Origin: Limonium bicolor
Lineage: Eukaryota; Streptophyta; Magnoliopsida; Caryophyllales; Plumbaginaceae
Assembly (NCBI GenBank): GCA_023374045.1
Contig: CM041778.1
Span: 401,076,438-401,140,437, forward strand
Direction of reading: 5' to 3'
DNA length: 64,000 nt
Both the position numbers and the translations under genes were made by a program. This document shows, one piece after another, positions 47,221 to 58,750 of the stretch. The notes beneath the pieces are model-generated. The model saw nothing but the letters and a program-made list of their open reading frames with translations, made no database searches and was not told the origin of the DNA. The stretch's first letter is position 1, and the number at the start of each line of letters is the position of its first letter.

Positions 47221-48955
47221 GTATTTAATTCAGGTGGTTCAATTATGCAGTTTTCCGACGTATGTGATGTCTGTTATTGCTTTACCTCAGTCGGTCCTCA
47301 AATCCATTACGCGTATGATTTCTCGCTTCTGGTGGAGTGGTTCACAAACTACGAAAGGTATCCACTGGACGAAGTGGGAAGCTCTTTGCCTTCCTCTTTC
47401 CTCTGGTGGTTTGGGTCTTCGTGATTTGCGCAGTTTTAATCGTGCGCTTCTTGCCAAGCAACTATGGTGTATCTTAACCAACCGTGAGTCGTTATTGTCT
47501 CAGTTCTACACGGCCCGTTATCTGGGCGACGGCCCTCTTCAGCTTCTTCAGCCTTTATCTACCGCAAGCCCCGTCTGGCGCGCTCTCCTTGGTGTTCGGG
47601 ATTTGATACAGGTTGGGGCCAGGCGCCGAATTAGTAATGGTCTTTCTACTGCCATAAGTGATCGATGGCTTCCTTCCAAGGAGGGAGGCATGCCTTTTCT
47701 TTGGTCTGTTCCACCATGTCACCAATAGGCTTCTGTGTCTACTTTGATGCTTTCTCCTTCTGCCTGGAATGTTCCTCTACTTCGGACCATTTTCCACCCA
47801 GAGGATATTCAGCATATTTGTAATGTGCAATTGCCTGCTGATGTGCTCTCCCCTGACTCGTGGTTCTGGGGCCTCACCAGTTCGGGTCTTTACTCGGTTA
47901 AGAGTGCTTATCACTGTGATGTTGCGCTTTCTCGTCAGGCTCGTCCCTCTACATCTTCATCGAGTCCTTCTACCCAGGGTCTCGCCACTAAGCGTCTTTG
48001 GGCACTGGACTTGCCTCCGTGCATCCGTTTGTTTGGTTGGAAGCTGTTGCATAGAGCAGTGCCTTGCCGGGGTGTGTTGGCTAATCGGTTGCATCGTCCT
48101 GATTTGGCAGCTTGTGCACTTTGTGTTCGCGATGAGACCCTCCTCCATGCTTTCTTTAACTGCCCATCTGCCACCCCCTTTTGGGACCGTCTACGCATGC
48201 CTTTTTTCTCCGCCCGCTGGGCCCGATGCGGTTTTCATCGACTGGTACACTCACTCATGCGCTACCATGTCTCGGACCAGCCTGTCCTTGCTCACGTCGC
48301 TTCTTTGGCGTCTATGGTATGCCCGCTATCAGTTTTCGCATGGGCGTGTGACCACTTTTGAAGCAGGATGGTTTCAGGCAGACAGTTTTTTCCGTCTAAG
48401 CTCAGCTGCAACCAGGTTGTCTCACTTGCCCACTTTGGTGGATGCACGAAGCTTCCATCCTTCCTGGGTGGAAATATCAGTGGATGCAGGCCTTGATCGG
48501 TTTGGTCGTTATGGCTTAACAGCAGTGGCAATGCAGCATGGTTCTATTATTGGTGCCGCAGTTATGGGTGGTCATACAACGCAAGATCCTTCACATATGG
48601 AGGCAGCGGCCCTGCTTCTGGGTATTGATCTTGCTAAGCGTCTTCATTTTACCCACGTTCGCCTCTTGACAGACTGTAAAAGTGTTGTTGACCACCTGAC
48701 AGCCTTTGGGCCCTCGAGCCTCCCAGACTGCACTTAGCATTTGCTCAATGAGACCATGGCAAATTTAGTACCACTTGTAGACTTCCAATGCTTTCATGTT
48801 AATAGACTATATAATTTTAATGCCCACAACCTAGCTTCTTATGCTAGTAAGCATCAACTCCCGGCGAGTTGCTGGAAGTCCACCGACTTCCCTTCCTATG
48901 TACTCACGTTGTGCTCTTAATATTAATATAATCGTTTGCTTCAAAAAAAATATTT
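47221..48955 (+). pseudogene. 5'-truncated LINE: RT C-terminus, zf-RVT and RNase H
   Basis: Begins inside the reverse transcriptase C-terminal part (PTYVMSVIALPQSVL, FWWSGS, WTKWEALCLPLSSGGLGLRD), continues through the zf-RVT region (YSVKSAYHCDVAL, WALDLPPCIRLFGWKLLHRA, CALCVRDETLLHAFFNC) and ends with an RNase H-like domain (EISVDAGLDRFGRYGLTAVA, MEAAALLLGIDLA, LLTDCKSVVDHL). There is a TAG near 47727 and frame changes near 48300, so it is inactive. 5' truncation and the A-run at about 48942-48950 fit target-primed insertion of a plant L1-clade element. A clear target duplication was not found. Confidence 0.88.
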
Positions 48956-49854
48956 GTAGTTCAAAGAAAATATTAAATAGTGATAGTACATCAAAATACT
49001 TAACAATCACCCTGACCAAGAAAAAATAACGATTAATAATCTCAGAAGTTCTTTAAAGGAAAATAATCCCACGTACGATACGGGGAGGACGCACACTCTG
49101 TCTTAGGATCAGGTTGACAAATTCAAGCAGTACTACCCTGACCCCCAATGGCGTATTGAGTTGTGTAGCTTCCTACATATTTTAGGGAGAGAAAAAAGTT
49201 AGTAGAAGTTACTGAAGAAGTTGTTCGTCAAGTTACTTGGGAAATAGTCTGTCAGACAGAGCCATTATGATTTATTTGTTAATGCTAACTAATACTCCCT
49301 CCATTTCATCATCCACCAGATCCCCTTCAAAACTAACAGATACTAGCATGAAAATATTTAAAATTCTCTCTTAGAGACCCTCATTTTTACTTGCTCCCGC
49401 TCCTCTTTTTTCTCACTTGTCTGACAATTTTCAGTTCATTAATGAGCTCAATCATGAATCCTTCTCACTTGAGTTTACCATTAAACTTCACAGATCGCTA
49501 ATGATATTCTACCATACAATTTGTCCTAGCCTTCTTCTTCTCTAACCTCTGTTTCGGTCAGAGATGCTTCCCTTCTGGCTGCAATCTTGGGCCTTCCTCT
49601 GCGGTGCTTCTCCTTCGACTTGCCACCACCCTGGTGATACCCACTTGATCCACGTCAGCTCCATGGGATCTCTACCGTAAATCAGTGGAGGACCTCACTT
49701 GTCAATGCGAGGAGCTCTCCCTCACAAAAGATGAAGCTTCACCTATATCGATTGAGGTCTGATGTACCATGACTTGGCCCTGTCATTTGACAGATGCTTA
49801 CTAGGAAAGCTTGTCACCACTTGTGGAGGTGATTTATGAGCGATAGAGTCTACT
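48956..49854. other. No gene seen
   Basis: AT-rich then CT-rich sequence with short ORFs and no recognisable domain. Confidence 0.35.
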
Positions 49855-50094
49855 TTGTCCAAAGTTTGGCAGCTCGAGGGACACTTGAAGATCAAGAAAG
49901 TGGCCACACATATTTTCTTGTTGGAGTTCAAGCGCATAAGAATGTTGTATGCAGTCCTTGATCGTGATCCTTGGTTGTTCAATGGAGCTCTACTAATCCT
50001 TCAACGCATCGATAAAAAGAAGACCCCCTCAGATCATGATTTCTTGACCTTCCCCATCTGGGTAAAAAACCATGGCACTCCTCTTGTCCTGTAA
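49855..50094 (+). pseudogene. LINE ORF1 fragment, DUF4283 type
   Basis: The + strand reads VWQLEGHLKIKKVATHIFLL, then DRDPWLFNGALLILQRID and FPIWVKNHGTPLVL. This follows the DUF4283 pattern (W.P.G...., F.F....D...VL..GPW.F....L.L.RW, followed by WV..HGLP) of plant LINE ORF1 proteins, which bind the element RNA. It ends at a stop at 50092-50094; no zinc knuckle follows. Confidence 0.65.
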
Positions 50095-50099
50095 AAAAC

Positions 50100-50870
50100 C
50101 ACTTGGTACGTCTATCGGACCTCCACCGTCACCGGAACGCGGACTGGGAGCACGGTTCCGCTCAACCCTACTATGAAATTGGATGGAAAGTTGCAAAGCC
50201 GTATTCCTGGCCCGCCGCGCGTAGAGCTTATGCCCAAAGAATACATGCCCATGAACTTTATCCACCGCCGCATCAACTAGCGAAGCATTCTGCAACTTGA
50301 CAAACGCAAACACCAGCCTGTTGTTAGGGCGCCTCTTCCTGGAAATAAAGATGCTAAGGATACTTCAGTCCATACGTAACAGCCATCGAAGCGCTCTTGA
50401 ATCCACCTCCCTGCTCAGATTGTCAACGAACAGAGAACATCCTTGGCCATCGTTCTCCTCTGCGATAGCTTTCTGGTCACTCGCCACCCTACTTGGAAAA
50501 GAACCCCGTCGCTCCGTCCTTGCCCTGTTACATGCCGACCGCACCTTCTCTCCCACCTGGAGGGGAATCGAGACCACGCCAACCTCCGACCTCGCCTGGA
50601 AACAAACTGCGTCGCAACATGGCGCCTAGCCACTAAATCCCTTAGCCTCGCACAAGAATGAACCACATCACGCCGCCACGCCACTGAGGCCCTCCGCTTT
50701 GAGCATGAACGGGACCCCATCGATGAGGCCTCCTTCGAGAGACACAATTGGTGCTACTAGGTCGCCCTGTCTTCCGTCCTGAAACACGTGTATGGCAGCC
50801 CTCCTGCCTCCTCGACCTCTCACCTCTCGACTTTTCACGACCTCTCGACTTCTCACGCCCTCTCGCCATT
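50100..50870 (-). pseudogene. RRM-type LINE ORF1 (or SR-like) fragment
   Basis: On the - strand CSLFVDNLSREVDSRALRWL (about 50440-50380) and FAFVKLQNASLVDAAVDKVHG (about 50307-50240) form the RNP2 and RNP1 halves of one RNA recognition motif, in different frames, followed by FFGHKLYARRAR. Single N-terminal RRMs of this kind occur in the ORF1 of some plant LINEs; a processed splicing-factor gene is the alternative. The upstream 50450-50870 part is Arg-rich and unassigned. Confidence 0.5.
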
Positions 50871-50944
50871 ACATAGATGTTAAAGTTACTTGTAGTGACT
50901 ATCTAAGACAATTGCTTTTGTTACACAGTTGTCTATGAAGTTTG

Positions 50945-51131
50945 TGAAGAAGTTCAGAGTTCTTGAAGAGAGAATCGAAGAGCAGAGAACAATGAATAAT
51001 GCGTACTGTTGTATTAGCTTTTTCCTCATTACAGAATACAGAGTGGGAGAGTACTATATATACAGAGTCCGAAGACAGTAGTAACAAGACTAACTGACTG
51101 ATAACTAATTATCTAACTCATTATCTTTACA
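50945..51131 (-). repeat. copia-2 3' LTR (187 bp)
   Basis: On the - strand TGTAAAGATAATGAG ... CTTCTTCA. It contains TATATATAGTACTC near 51050-51062, the likely TATA box. Confidence 0.95.
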
Positions 51132-54100
51132 TCTCCCCTCAAGCGAAGCAGGAGTAACACGAATGCCGAGCTTGGATCGATTAACAACAAAACTGGGAAA
51201 GCTAAGAGCTTTCGTAAACATATCAGCTGCTTGATGTGTTGAGGGAACAAACCGTGTAGCTAATTCACCATGGACTACCTTTTCCCGTACAAAATGATAA
51301 TCGAGTTCGATATGTTTCGTACGAGCATGAAGCACTGGATTTGAAGCGAGATGAAGAGCACTCTGGTTATCACAGAACAGCACAGGTTTGGAGGTGCAGG
51401 AGACTCCAATATCGTCAAGGACATAGCGTATCCAAGTCAGTTCGGATGCTGCAGCAGCAAGGGCTCTATATTCCGCCTCTATACTTGAGTGAGACACGGT
51501 TGGTTGCTTTTTAGACATCCACGATACACAATTTGAACCCAAGAAAACACAATACCCAGAGGTGGAACGACGAGTAAGTTCACACCCAGCCCAATCTGAG
51601 TCTGAATACGCAACAAGAGATAGAGAGGTTTGTGGAGTAAGTAGAAGGCCGAGGTTTGCAGTCCCTGCTAGATACCGCAAGATGCGCTTAACGGCACTGA
51701 AATGGACAGCTTGAGGTTGGTGCATGTGTTGGCACGCAAGGTTGACAGCATGTGCAATATCAGGTCTCGTAAGTGTAGCATACTGCAGAGCTCCCACCAA
51801 GGTGCGATATAGAGTCTCATCCACTGGTTGTGTGTCTACAGCAGTAGAATCTGGTTTCAGACTACAAGGAGTGCGCATAGGCTTAGCATGCTTCATTGAT
51901 GCTTTCTCTAATAGATCATTAATATACTTTGTTTGAGTAAGATGCAACCCTTGGGAGGTGTACACAGCTTCAATTCCGAGAAAATAATGCAGATGTCCAA
52001 GGTCTTTAAGAGCAACACCACGACTCAACTGATCTATTACTTCTTTTATCAATTCTGGATTACTCCTTGTAATCAGAATATCATCAACGTAAGCTAGTAA
52101 CAGGACAGTACCTCTATTCGAGTGCCAATAAAACAATGTTGTATCAGCTTGACTACATGTAAAGCCAATCTGTTTGAGTAAACTGGTCAATTTTTGAAAC
52201 CAAGCACGCGGGGACTGTTTCAAACCATACAACGATTTTTGTAGTTGACAGACATGATCAGGAGAGGCTGCATCACAAAAGTCCAGGGGCTGTTCCATAA
52301 ACACCACCTCTCTTAGTTCTCCATGTAGGAACGCATTTTTAACATCTAGTTGCCGAACTTCCCAATGTCTAGTTACTGCAACCGATAAAACAATCCTGAT
52401 AGTGGCACTCTTCACTACTGGACTAAACGTTTCAGTAAAATCAACACCTTCAACCTGATGAAAGCCCTTAGCAACGAGTCGGGCTTTGTACCGCTCAATT
52501 GTGCCATCAGCACACCGCTTGATCTTAAACACCCACTTACATCCTACTACATTCATTCCTTGCTGTCGTGGGACCAATTTCCAGGTGTTATTACGATATA
52601 ACGCTTCCATTTCTTCAGTCATTGCAGCGATCCATTGTGGGTGTTTAAAAGCTTCTCGAACTGTTCGAGGTTCCTGCTCCAGTTTCTGCTCAGTGAGAAA
52701 TGCAGAAGACTTGGGCTTGGTAATTCCATTCTTGGACCTTGTAACCATTGGATGAGTATTCAGAGTGTCTGTAACAGGTGGTAAAGGAAGATCTATAATC
52801 AAATCAATGGCAGGGGTTGAAGTAGTAGCTGAAGCAGTAGCAGTATCTGTATCAATTAGTCTGTCATGACTCTCATCACCAAAGTCCTCTGTAAGGGAAA
52901 AACTTTCATCACCTGATTCTTCGATAAGAGAATGAGCTGGTGTAGGGGGTGTGGCACAGTCTGTAGACAGATCTGTAGGGCAGCAATCTGATGCATTCAG
53001 TAGGTTGAAAGAGTTGAGACTTGGGAACGAGGGATGAAGGTTGGTAGACTTAGGTGAAGCTGAAGTTGTGTTTGGTAAGGGAATAGGCGTAATCTGTGGA
53101 GGTTGATTTTGAACAAATAGGTGAAATGTGGACACAAAAAGATTGGTATTAGATTCTGGTGCAGAAGCTTTTTGATATGGAAAGACATTCTCATCAAAAA
53201 CTACATGTCTAGATATGTAGATTTTGCGAGTCTCAGGATGATAACACCGGTAACCTTTATGCAGATTGCTATACCCAATAAACACACATGGTAAAGAACG
53301 TGGTTGTAATTTATGAGTAGAATTGTATCTCAGCATAGGAAAACACCGGCAACCAAAAACTTTCAGACTGTTGTAGTCTGGTTCTGTTTGATACACCAGA
53401 GAAAAAGGAACCTGAAACTGAAGCGGTGCTGCTGGTAGCCGGTTAATAAGAAACACTGCTGTCATAAATGCCTCAGTCCATAGAAAGAGGGGCAAACCTG
53501 CACTAAGAAGAAGCGCAAGACCCATCTCAACAATGTGCCTATGTTTGCGTTCTGCAACACCGTTCTGTTCAGGTGTGTGCGGACATGAAATCTGTTGTAT
53601 TATACCACACTGATGCAAGTGATTAGTAAACCTCTGACTTGTGAATTCACCTCCTCCATCACAACGGAAGAACTTTATTTTTTTCTCAAGATGTAATTCA
53701 ACCATTTTTTGAAATTGAACAAATACATCATAAAACTGACTCTTCTTCTTGACAGCATAAAACCAGGTGAATCTAGAGTAATCATCTACAAAAACAATAT
53801 AATATCTCATGTTTTGACTAGAGGAAACTGGAGCAGGTCCCCACAAATCACAATGAATTTTTTCCAAGACAGCAGCAGCTCGACTTTCTACCTTATTAAA
53901 TGGTAGTTTACAACTCTTGCTAAGTTGGCAACTACTACACAGAGTTGACTCCTTCTTCCATATAGAAACATCAATTTTATGTTGTGAACTAAGCAACTTC
54001 AAAACCTTCGAATTGGGATGACCCAATCTTTTATGCCAGACGTCATCTGAGACCTTACCAGTTGTAACAGCCTGCAAAGCTTGTATAACTGATTTATTCA

Positions 54101-54410
54101 ATGCATACAGATCTCCATCTATACTGCCCCTTGCAAGAATCTGCCCTGTCAGCCGATCCTTAATAACAAATCCAGTGTCAATAAACTCAACAGAGCAAAA
54201 ATTATCCCTTGTCAACTTGCTAACTGAAATTAGATTCCGTTGGAGTTCAGGTACAACTAAAACATTGTCTAGTTTCAGATCTGTTTGCGCACCTTGGATA
54301 TGAGACTTACCAATAAACCTAATTAACATCTCATTACCATTTCCCACAAATACTGATTCATTATCAGTATAAGGAATCACAGATTTAAGTTTACCTGGAG
54401 AAGTAACCAT
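51105..54410 (-). CDS. copia-2 pol: integrase, reverse transcriptase, RNase H (protease partly upstream)
   Basis: A 1101-codon open frame. The listed start follows the protease active site; VDSGATAH lies in the same open frame just upstream (about 54435-54412), so the real protein begins farther up, as part of gag-pol. Integrase HHCC motif at about residues 126-165 (HKRLGHPN ... CSSCQLSK), DDE core with CDLWGP, RCDGGGEF and NGVAERKHR, a Ser/Thr-rich linker, RT with WIAAMTEEMEALYRNNTWKL, LDVKNAFLHGEL, LKQSPRAW and catalytic YVDDILIT, then RNase H with SDSDWAGCELTRRSTSGYC, SIEAEYRALA and ARTKHIELDYHFVRE. All catalytic residues looked for are present. The stop overlaps the 3' LTR start. With near-identical LTRs this pol is recent and may still make protein. 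Confidence 0.93.
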   Translation of the reverse strand: MVTSPGKLKSVIPYTDNESVFVGNGNEMLIRFIGKSHIQGAQTDLKLDNVLVVPELQRNLISVSKLTRDNFCSVEFIDTGFVIKDRLTGQILARGSIDGDLYALNKSVIQALQAVTTGKVSDDVWHKRLGHPNSKVLKLLSSQHKIDVSIWKKESTLCSSCQLSKSCKLPFNKVESRAAAVLEKIHCDLWGPAPVSSSQNMRYYIVFVDDYSRFTWFYAVKKKSQFYDVFVQFQKMVELHLEKKIKFFRCDGGGEFTSQRFTNHLHQCGIIQQISCPHTPEQNGVAERKHRHIVEMGLALLLSAGLPLFLWTEAFMTAVFLINRLPAAPLQFQVPFSLVYQTEPDYNSLKVFGCRCFPMLRYNSTHKLQPRSLPCVFIGYSNLHKGYRCYHPETRKIYISRHVVFDENVFPYQKASAPESNTNLFVSTFHLFVQNQPPQITPIPLPNTTSASPKSTNLHPSFPSLNSFNLLNASDCCPTDLSTDCATPPTPAHSLIEESGDESFSLTEDFGDESHDRLIDTDTATASATTSTPAIDLIIDLPLPPVTDTLNTHPMVTRSKNGITKPKSSAFLTEQKLEQEPRTVREAFKHPQWIAAMTEEMEALYRNNTWKLVPRQQGMNVVGCKWVFKIKRCADGTIERYKARLVAKGFHQVEGVDFTETFSPVVKSATIRIVLSVAVTRHWEVRQLDVKNAFLHGELREVVFMEQPLDFCDAASPDHVCQLQKSLYGLKQSPRAWFQKLTSLLKQIGFTCSQADTTLFYWHSNRGTVLLLAYVDDILITRSNPELIKEVIDQLSRGVALKDLGHLHYFLGIEAVYTSQGLHLTQTKYINDLLEKASMKHAKPMRTPCSLKPDSTAVDTQPVDETLYRTLVGALQYATLTRPDIAHAVNLACQHMHQPQAVHFSAVKRILRYLAGTANLGLLLTPQTSLSLVAYSDSDWAGCELTRRSTSGYCVFLGSNCVSWMSKKQPTVSHSSIEAEYRALAAAASELTWIRYVLDDIGVSCTSKPVLFCDNQSALHLASNPVLHARTKHIELDYHFVREKVVHGELATRFVPSTHQAADMFTKALSFPSFVVNRSKLGIRVTPASLEGRCKDNELDN

Positions 54411-54411
54411 G

Positions 54412-55452
54412 TGCGCAGTCGCACCAGAATCAACATAATACGCCTCATCTGCTGCACCATAGGATGTAACAGTTAGGGCTTGTGGTGCATTTCCTTGTTG
54501 AGAAGACGGTTCAGCTGTCGCATTAGGTTTAGGATCATAGGACTGATACGAATGATCCCAGCGGTAGAAAAACTAATCGCAGTGTGATTAGTTCTTCCAC
54601 AGATTTGACAGGGATTCGTTCCAGACTGGTTTCGAGAGTAGTTATTCTGATAATTCTGGGAGCGGCCTCGATTTTGTCGTCCTCGACCACGACCGCCAAA
54701 GCGGCCACCTCCACCTCTGCCATAGCTTGGCTCAGTATGAACATTGAAAGCAGCGTTTGAGAGGATATTTCCCTGATTTTCACCAGTATCGGCACCGTTG
54801 TCTCCCTCTCTTGCATCGTAATCCTCTAAAGCAGTAACGAACCTTCAAGCTTGGATATGGTGCTTTACTTAGCATCACCGATCTGATAATCTTGTACCTC
54901 GATCCACATCCTTGAGCTAACATGACCACCTTATCCTCATCAGAGACTGGATGTCCAATAGCAGTGAGGTTATCACAAACGGATTTAAATTCCTTAACAT
55001 ATTCTTTGACAGGTTGAGCATCCCCTAATTTCAAGGATCGCAGCCTGTTCTTGAGTTGAAACTCCCTATCTTTGGTTGATTGAAGGAATTCTCCCTTCAA
55101 TTCCTCCCATATCTTGTTCGCAGTGGTGCAACCGATGGTTAACGCAATACAATCCTCTGACAGAGTAGCAAGAATCCAAGATCGAACTAAGGCATCGATC
55201 TCCTTCCACTTCTTGAACTCTGGATTCTCAACCTCCTGTTCATCCTTCGTAATCTTCTGGTTCGGTTTTGATCCAGCTTCGATCATACCAGCAACAAAAA
55301 ACCACAAAAACAGCAACACCGACAGATTCGAAAAGATTCATCATCTGTGTGCTCCAACTGAGGAAGTTTTTCTCCCCTTGAAGTTTTATTGTGGAGATTC
55401 CGACGACCAGATGTAGATTCGCCGATGTTAACTTGCAGTCTGAGAGGTCCAT
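54412..55452 (-). pseudogene. copia-2 gag with three frame breaks
   Basis: Starts MDLSDCKLTSANLHLVVGIS near 55452, 44 bases inside the primer binding site. The UBN2-type capsid (NPEFKKWKEIDALVRSWILA, TTANKIWEELKGEFLQSTKD, LRSLKLGDAQPVKEYVKEFK) is read from the next frame (55319-54780). A Gly/Arg-rich region (GRGGGGRFGGRGRGRQNRGR) and the knuckle start CQICGRTNH are in a third frame near 54700-54590. Shifts lie near 55300 (in T-runs), near 54840 and near 54570. The nucleocapsid's last Cys is disturbed by the third shift. Gag would form the particle; this copy cannot make it in one piece as written. Confidence 0.85.
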
Positions 55453-55483
55453 TTTGAATAAGCGCAGATAGATTGGAGCTTTA

Positions 55484-55495
55484 GCTCTGATACCA
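55484..55495 (-). other. copia-2 primer binding site
   Basis: TGGTATCAGAGC on the - strand, directly next to the 5' LTR, complementary to initiator tRNA-Met. Confidence 0.95.
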
Positions 55496-55671
55496 TGAAG
55501 AAGTTCAGGGTTCTTGAAGAGAGAATCGAAGAGCAGAGAACAATGAATAATGCGTACTGTTGTATTAGCTTTTTCCTCATTACAGAATACAGAGTGGGAG
55601 AGTACTGTCCGAAGACAGTAGTAACAAGACTAACTGACTGATAACTAATTATCTAACTCATTATCTTTACA
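55496..55671 (-). repeat. copia-2 5' LTR (176 bp, TATA box deleted)
   Basis: Matches the 3' LTR except for one substitution and the loss of 11 bp (within GTATATATAGT) that removes the TATA box. The join reads GGACAGTACTC on the - strand. Confidence 0.95.
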
Positions 55672-55676
55672 GTTTG

Positions 55677-58600
55677 TAACAGTTATCTAACCATTTGTTT
55701 TAGAATTGTTTTGAGTACGTGGGGTGAGGTAAATCCTGTAGGCATCGCTAAAGTTACTCTCAGTTGAATAATTTTATTTAACTTTTACACTTATGGTTCT
55801 TCAGTTTCACTCACATGACTACGCTAAAGTGGTGTGGGGATAAGGACAAAATATCAGGTCAACTTTAAAGCTTGCTGGTTAATACTTACATTTATTTATT
55901 TTAAAAAACCTATCTACTGTCATTGGCGGTCTACATTGTTAAATCTCCCAAACGTATACGTACATATCACGATGAATTGGATTGGGAATTTCCCTCCCTC
56001 CCGCCCGGATTATTAAGCTAGAGAGTGTACATTGTTTAATAATTTTGTGTTTACGGAGTTATAAAATTTAAATTATTAGTATCTCTGCAGTTGTCGACAC
56101 TGAAATCCATGGGAATCAGAATATCTTTCAGTCCCCACCACACACCCACCCACATGTGATTACTAGTAGTAATTTTACGTATTAATATTATCAAAAACCC
56201 CAAACTCCAAAGAAATGTACGACTCGCTTCTATTGGCTACTGCGTTGCAAATTCTATGGGAGCTCCTTGATAATCCCAAAGACTTTACAAAACTATTACT
56301 ATATCCTTATCCTCCTCCTTGGTCAGTTTTATACTCTAGTTTTTTTCGTTATAAAAATAGAAGCAGTATTTGCCAAAACCGATGAGTGGAAAATCTCTCG
56401 CATTTCCTCCTCCGTTGAGATATTCGTGTATTGATCTTTGGTTAATTATAATTAATTCTTCACCGCAAAGAGCAAAAGCAAATTGCCGGGTTTTGTTCAT
56501 TCTTTTCTTCAGTAGAGTTTAATTAATAATAATGCAACTATCACGCATTCATCTGGGAGAGATGGTGGTTCTTGTCTTGTCTTTATTGTTGAAATTTTTA
56601 TAATGTAGTAAAACCCATGTCCTCCTTAATCATGGTTATTTCACAGTCAATTTGGCAAGATAAAATTTTCACCATGTTTTTGTCTGATAGATTTTTAACT
56701 GGATACTTGTTTATCATCCTTAAGATTATAGGTAAGCTCTTAATTAAACTTTTCGTCTGTAATTGGTCAAATAAAGGCTTTGTAGTGCAACCTTACTTAT
56801 TCAAAAAATGAAGGATGGTAGCTCAAGTTTAGATTTAATTTCTAATGAGAATAAGATTACATTGAGCGGAGCAGAACCGGTCAGTATGCATAGTGAAATG
56901 GAAACCCCCAAATGTGTTATACTATCTATAACTATGCAAATACGCGTAGGAACCTTAAACTATATTACAGTCTATATTATTGTATAATATATGATCGTGC
57001 ATAATATATACTACTACTTGGTAGTTGCCATTACACATGACGATCCCGGAGAAAGTGGGTGCGTGTGTGTTTTGAACAGATCGAGGCTAATATTGAGAGA
57101 AAATCAAAATAAAAAGGTCAACGTGACAAAACGCATAGTTTGATAAATACGAGCAGTTCATACTTACTAGGAAGCTAGCTCCTCTTCATTAATTATTATG
57201 AGTCAGAAGTGAGTCGAGCACAGCTCCCATCCCAGTTGAATTAATTATTACTCATTACTTAATTAATTAAGAGCTTCTAATTTAATCTATTAGTATAAAA
57301 TAAAATCGTATCATACGGTCAACTGTTGACCTTTAGGAACTACTACTACGTACGTACACTACTACTGAATGAATACTGCTGCTGCTGCTACACCATGATT
57401 CCCGTCGGACGTTTAATGTTTGAACACAGACCAACCCCTTCACCGACAACCGCAATATGATATGCAGCTTGGCTAGCTAGCTAGCGTCTACAATTTAATG
57501 TGACCACCGAGCTCAGCTGTCAATACATTACATTACAGCATTCATTCAATACAATAGTGGTAGTAGTAATTCCATCCATTGGTGAATGGAAGCATCTGAT
57601 TTTACAAATGTCTGGCGTTACTTTCACGGCGGGTAATATTATTATTATTATTATTCTTGTCATTGAGAATGCTGAAAACCATGATGACGATTGATCATCC
57701 CGATACTTCACTTTTGAGTGGTTCCATAGTATATGCAGCATTCTCCACCTCCAACTCCGCATCATCATCATCTTCCCCACCACTTCACTTCACTTCACTT
57801 CATTGTGTGTTTCTTCACTGACTCTAATTATTACATATTCGTCTTTTTATTTACATTAAGCCGACAGGCATTGTTGCACTTCTATTGCTCTTGTTTTACA
57901 TTAACCTCGGTCTCCTTGCACTTCTTTTCTTTAGCCGTTATGGTTGCTTCCAATCCAATCCTATCATACTCGCGATATTCTTTTCAATATACATATATAT
58001 ATATATAAACCTAGCTAACTTAGCTTCCGTTTTCAGCAAACCACCGGGAACAAAGGAAAAAGAAGCTAGTTAAGAGAAAAGTAATGACTGACCTGACGAA
58101 AAATAAAAAGAAAAGATAAAGCATCATAATTTAAAAGATGCATATCGAAGATGAGATAATTAATGATATGATAAAATCTTTGGATTAGAATAGTTCAATT
58201 ACAACAACAAAACTAAAAATTGTTTGGTCGGCCAAATTAGGCCAGTACTGATCAACTAAACAGAAGAAAGAAGAGGAAGAGCAAGATCAAACATAAACGC
58301 GCGGCGGGCCATCAAATAATGGAAAGAAACAAAAACAAAACAGGGAACAAAGATATAGCACAATTGATCAACTATGGATGGGGGGTTGTCTTGTCATCTC
58401 ATGGGTGTAACGATAAGCTAGACTCAGCTCTACCCGTTAATTAATTAACCTGATCATATTCATCACTCCCCACTTCAATCATCATCCTTCTCTGCAGATT
58501 TCCTTCTCATCTTCTAATTCTATCCTCCTCCTCAAGTTTTACCACTATAAAACTCTCACGTGTCTGGCTGCTTCATCCTTCTTAACAAATTGTGTAATCT

Positions 58601-58750
58601 TTCTTCTCTTTTGCTTTTTCTTATTAATTTGAAAAAATTTCCCACCACCGGACTCTGATCATCTCCTCATAAGTACTACCTATGGCTGGCTCCTTGTACT
58701 GTAGCGAATTGACCGGCGTAAGAAGTAATTAACCAATCGACATGTCTGGT
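55677..58750. other. Intergenic, no gene seen
   Basis: AT-rich spacer with microsatellites (ATT repeat at about 57637-57655, TA repeat at about 57992-58007) and CT-rich stretches. The part from about 58400 is the likely 3' untranslated region and downstream flank of the GATA gene. Confidence 0.45.

Larger units (their letters stand above)
50945..55671 (-). mobile_element. Young Ty1/copia element (copia-2)
   Basis: Canonical structure: LTRs 50945-51131 (3') and 55496-55671 (5') with TG...CA ends, GTTTG duplicated at 50940-50944 and 55672-55676, a primer binding site and a purine tract (CTTGAGGGGAGA on the - strand at about 51131-51142). The LTRs differ by one substitution and one 11-bp deletion. 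Pol is open over 1101 codons; gag is frameshifted. Order PR-IN-RT-RNase H marks it as copia. Confidence 0.95.

Noticed and set aside
50297..50747. + and - strand ORFs of about 110 codons overlapping each other
   Set aside because: Long only because the region is GC-rich; the RRM halves on the - strand are the only recognisable content.
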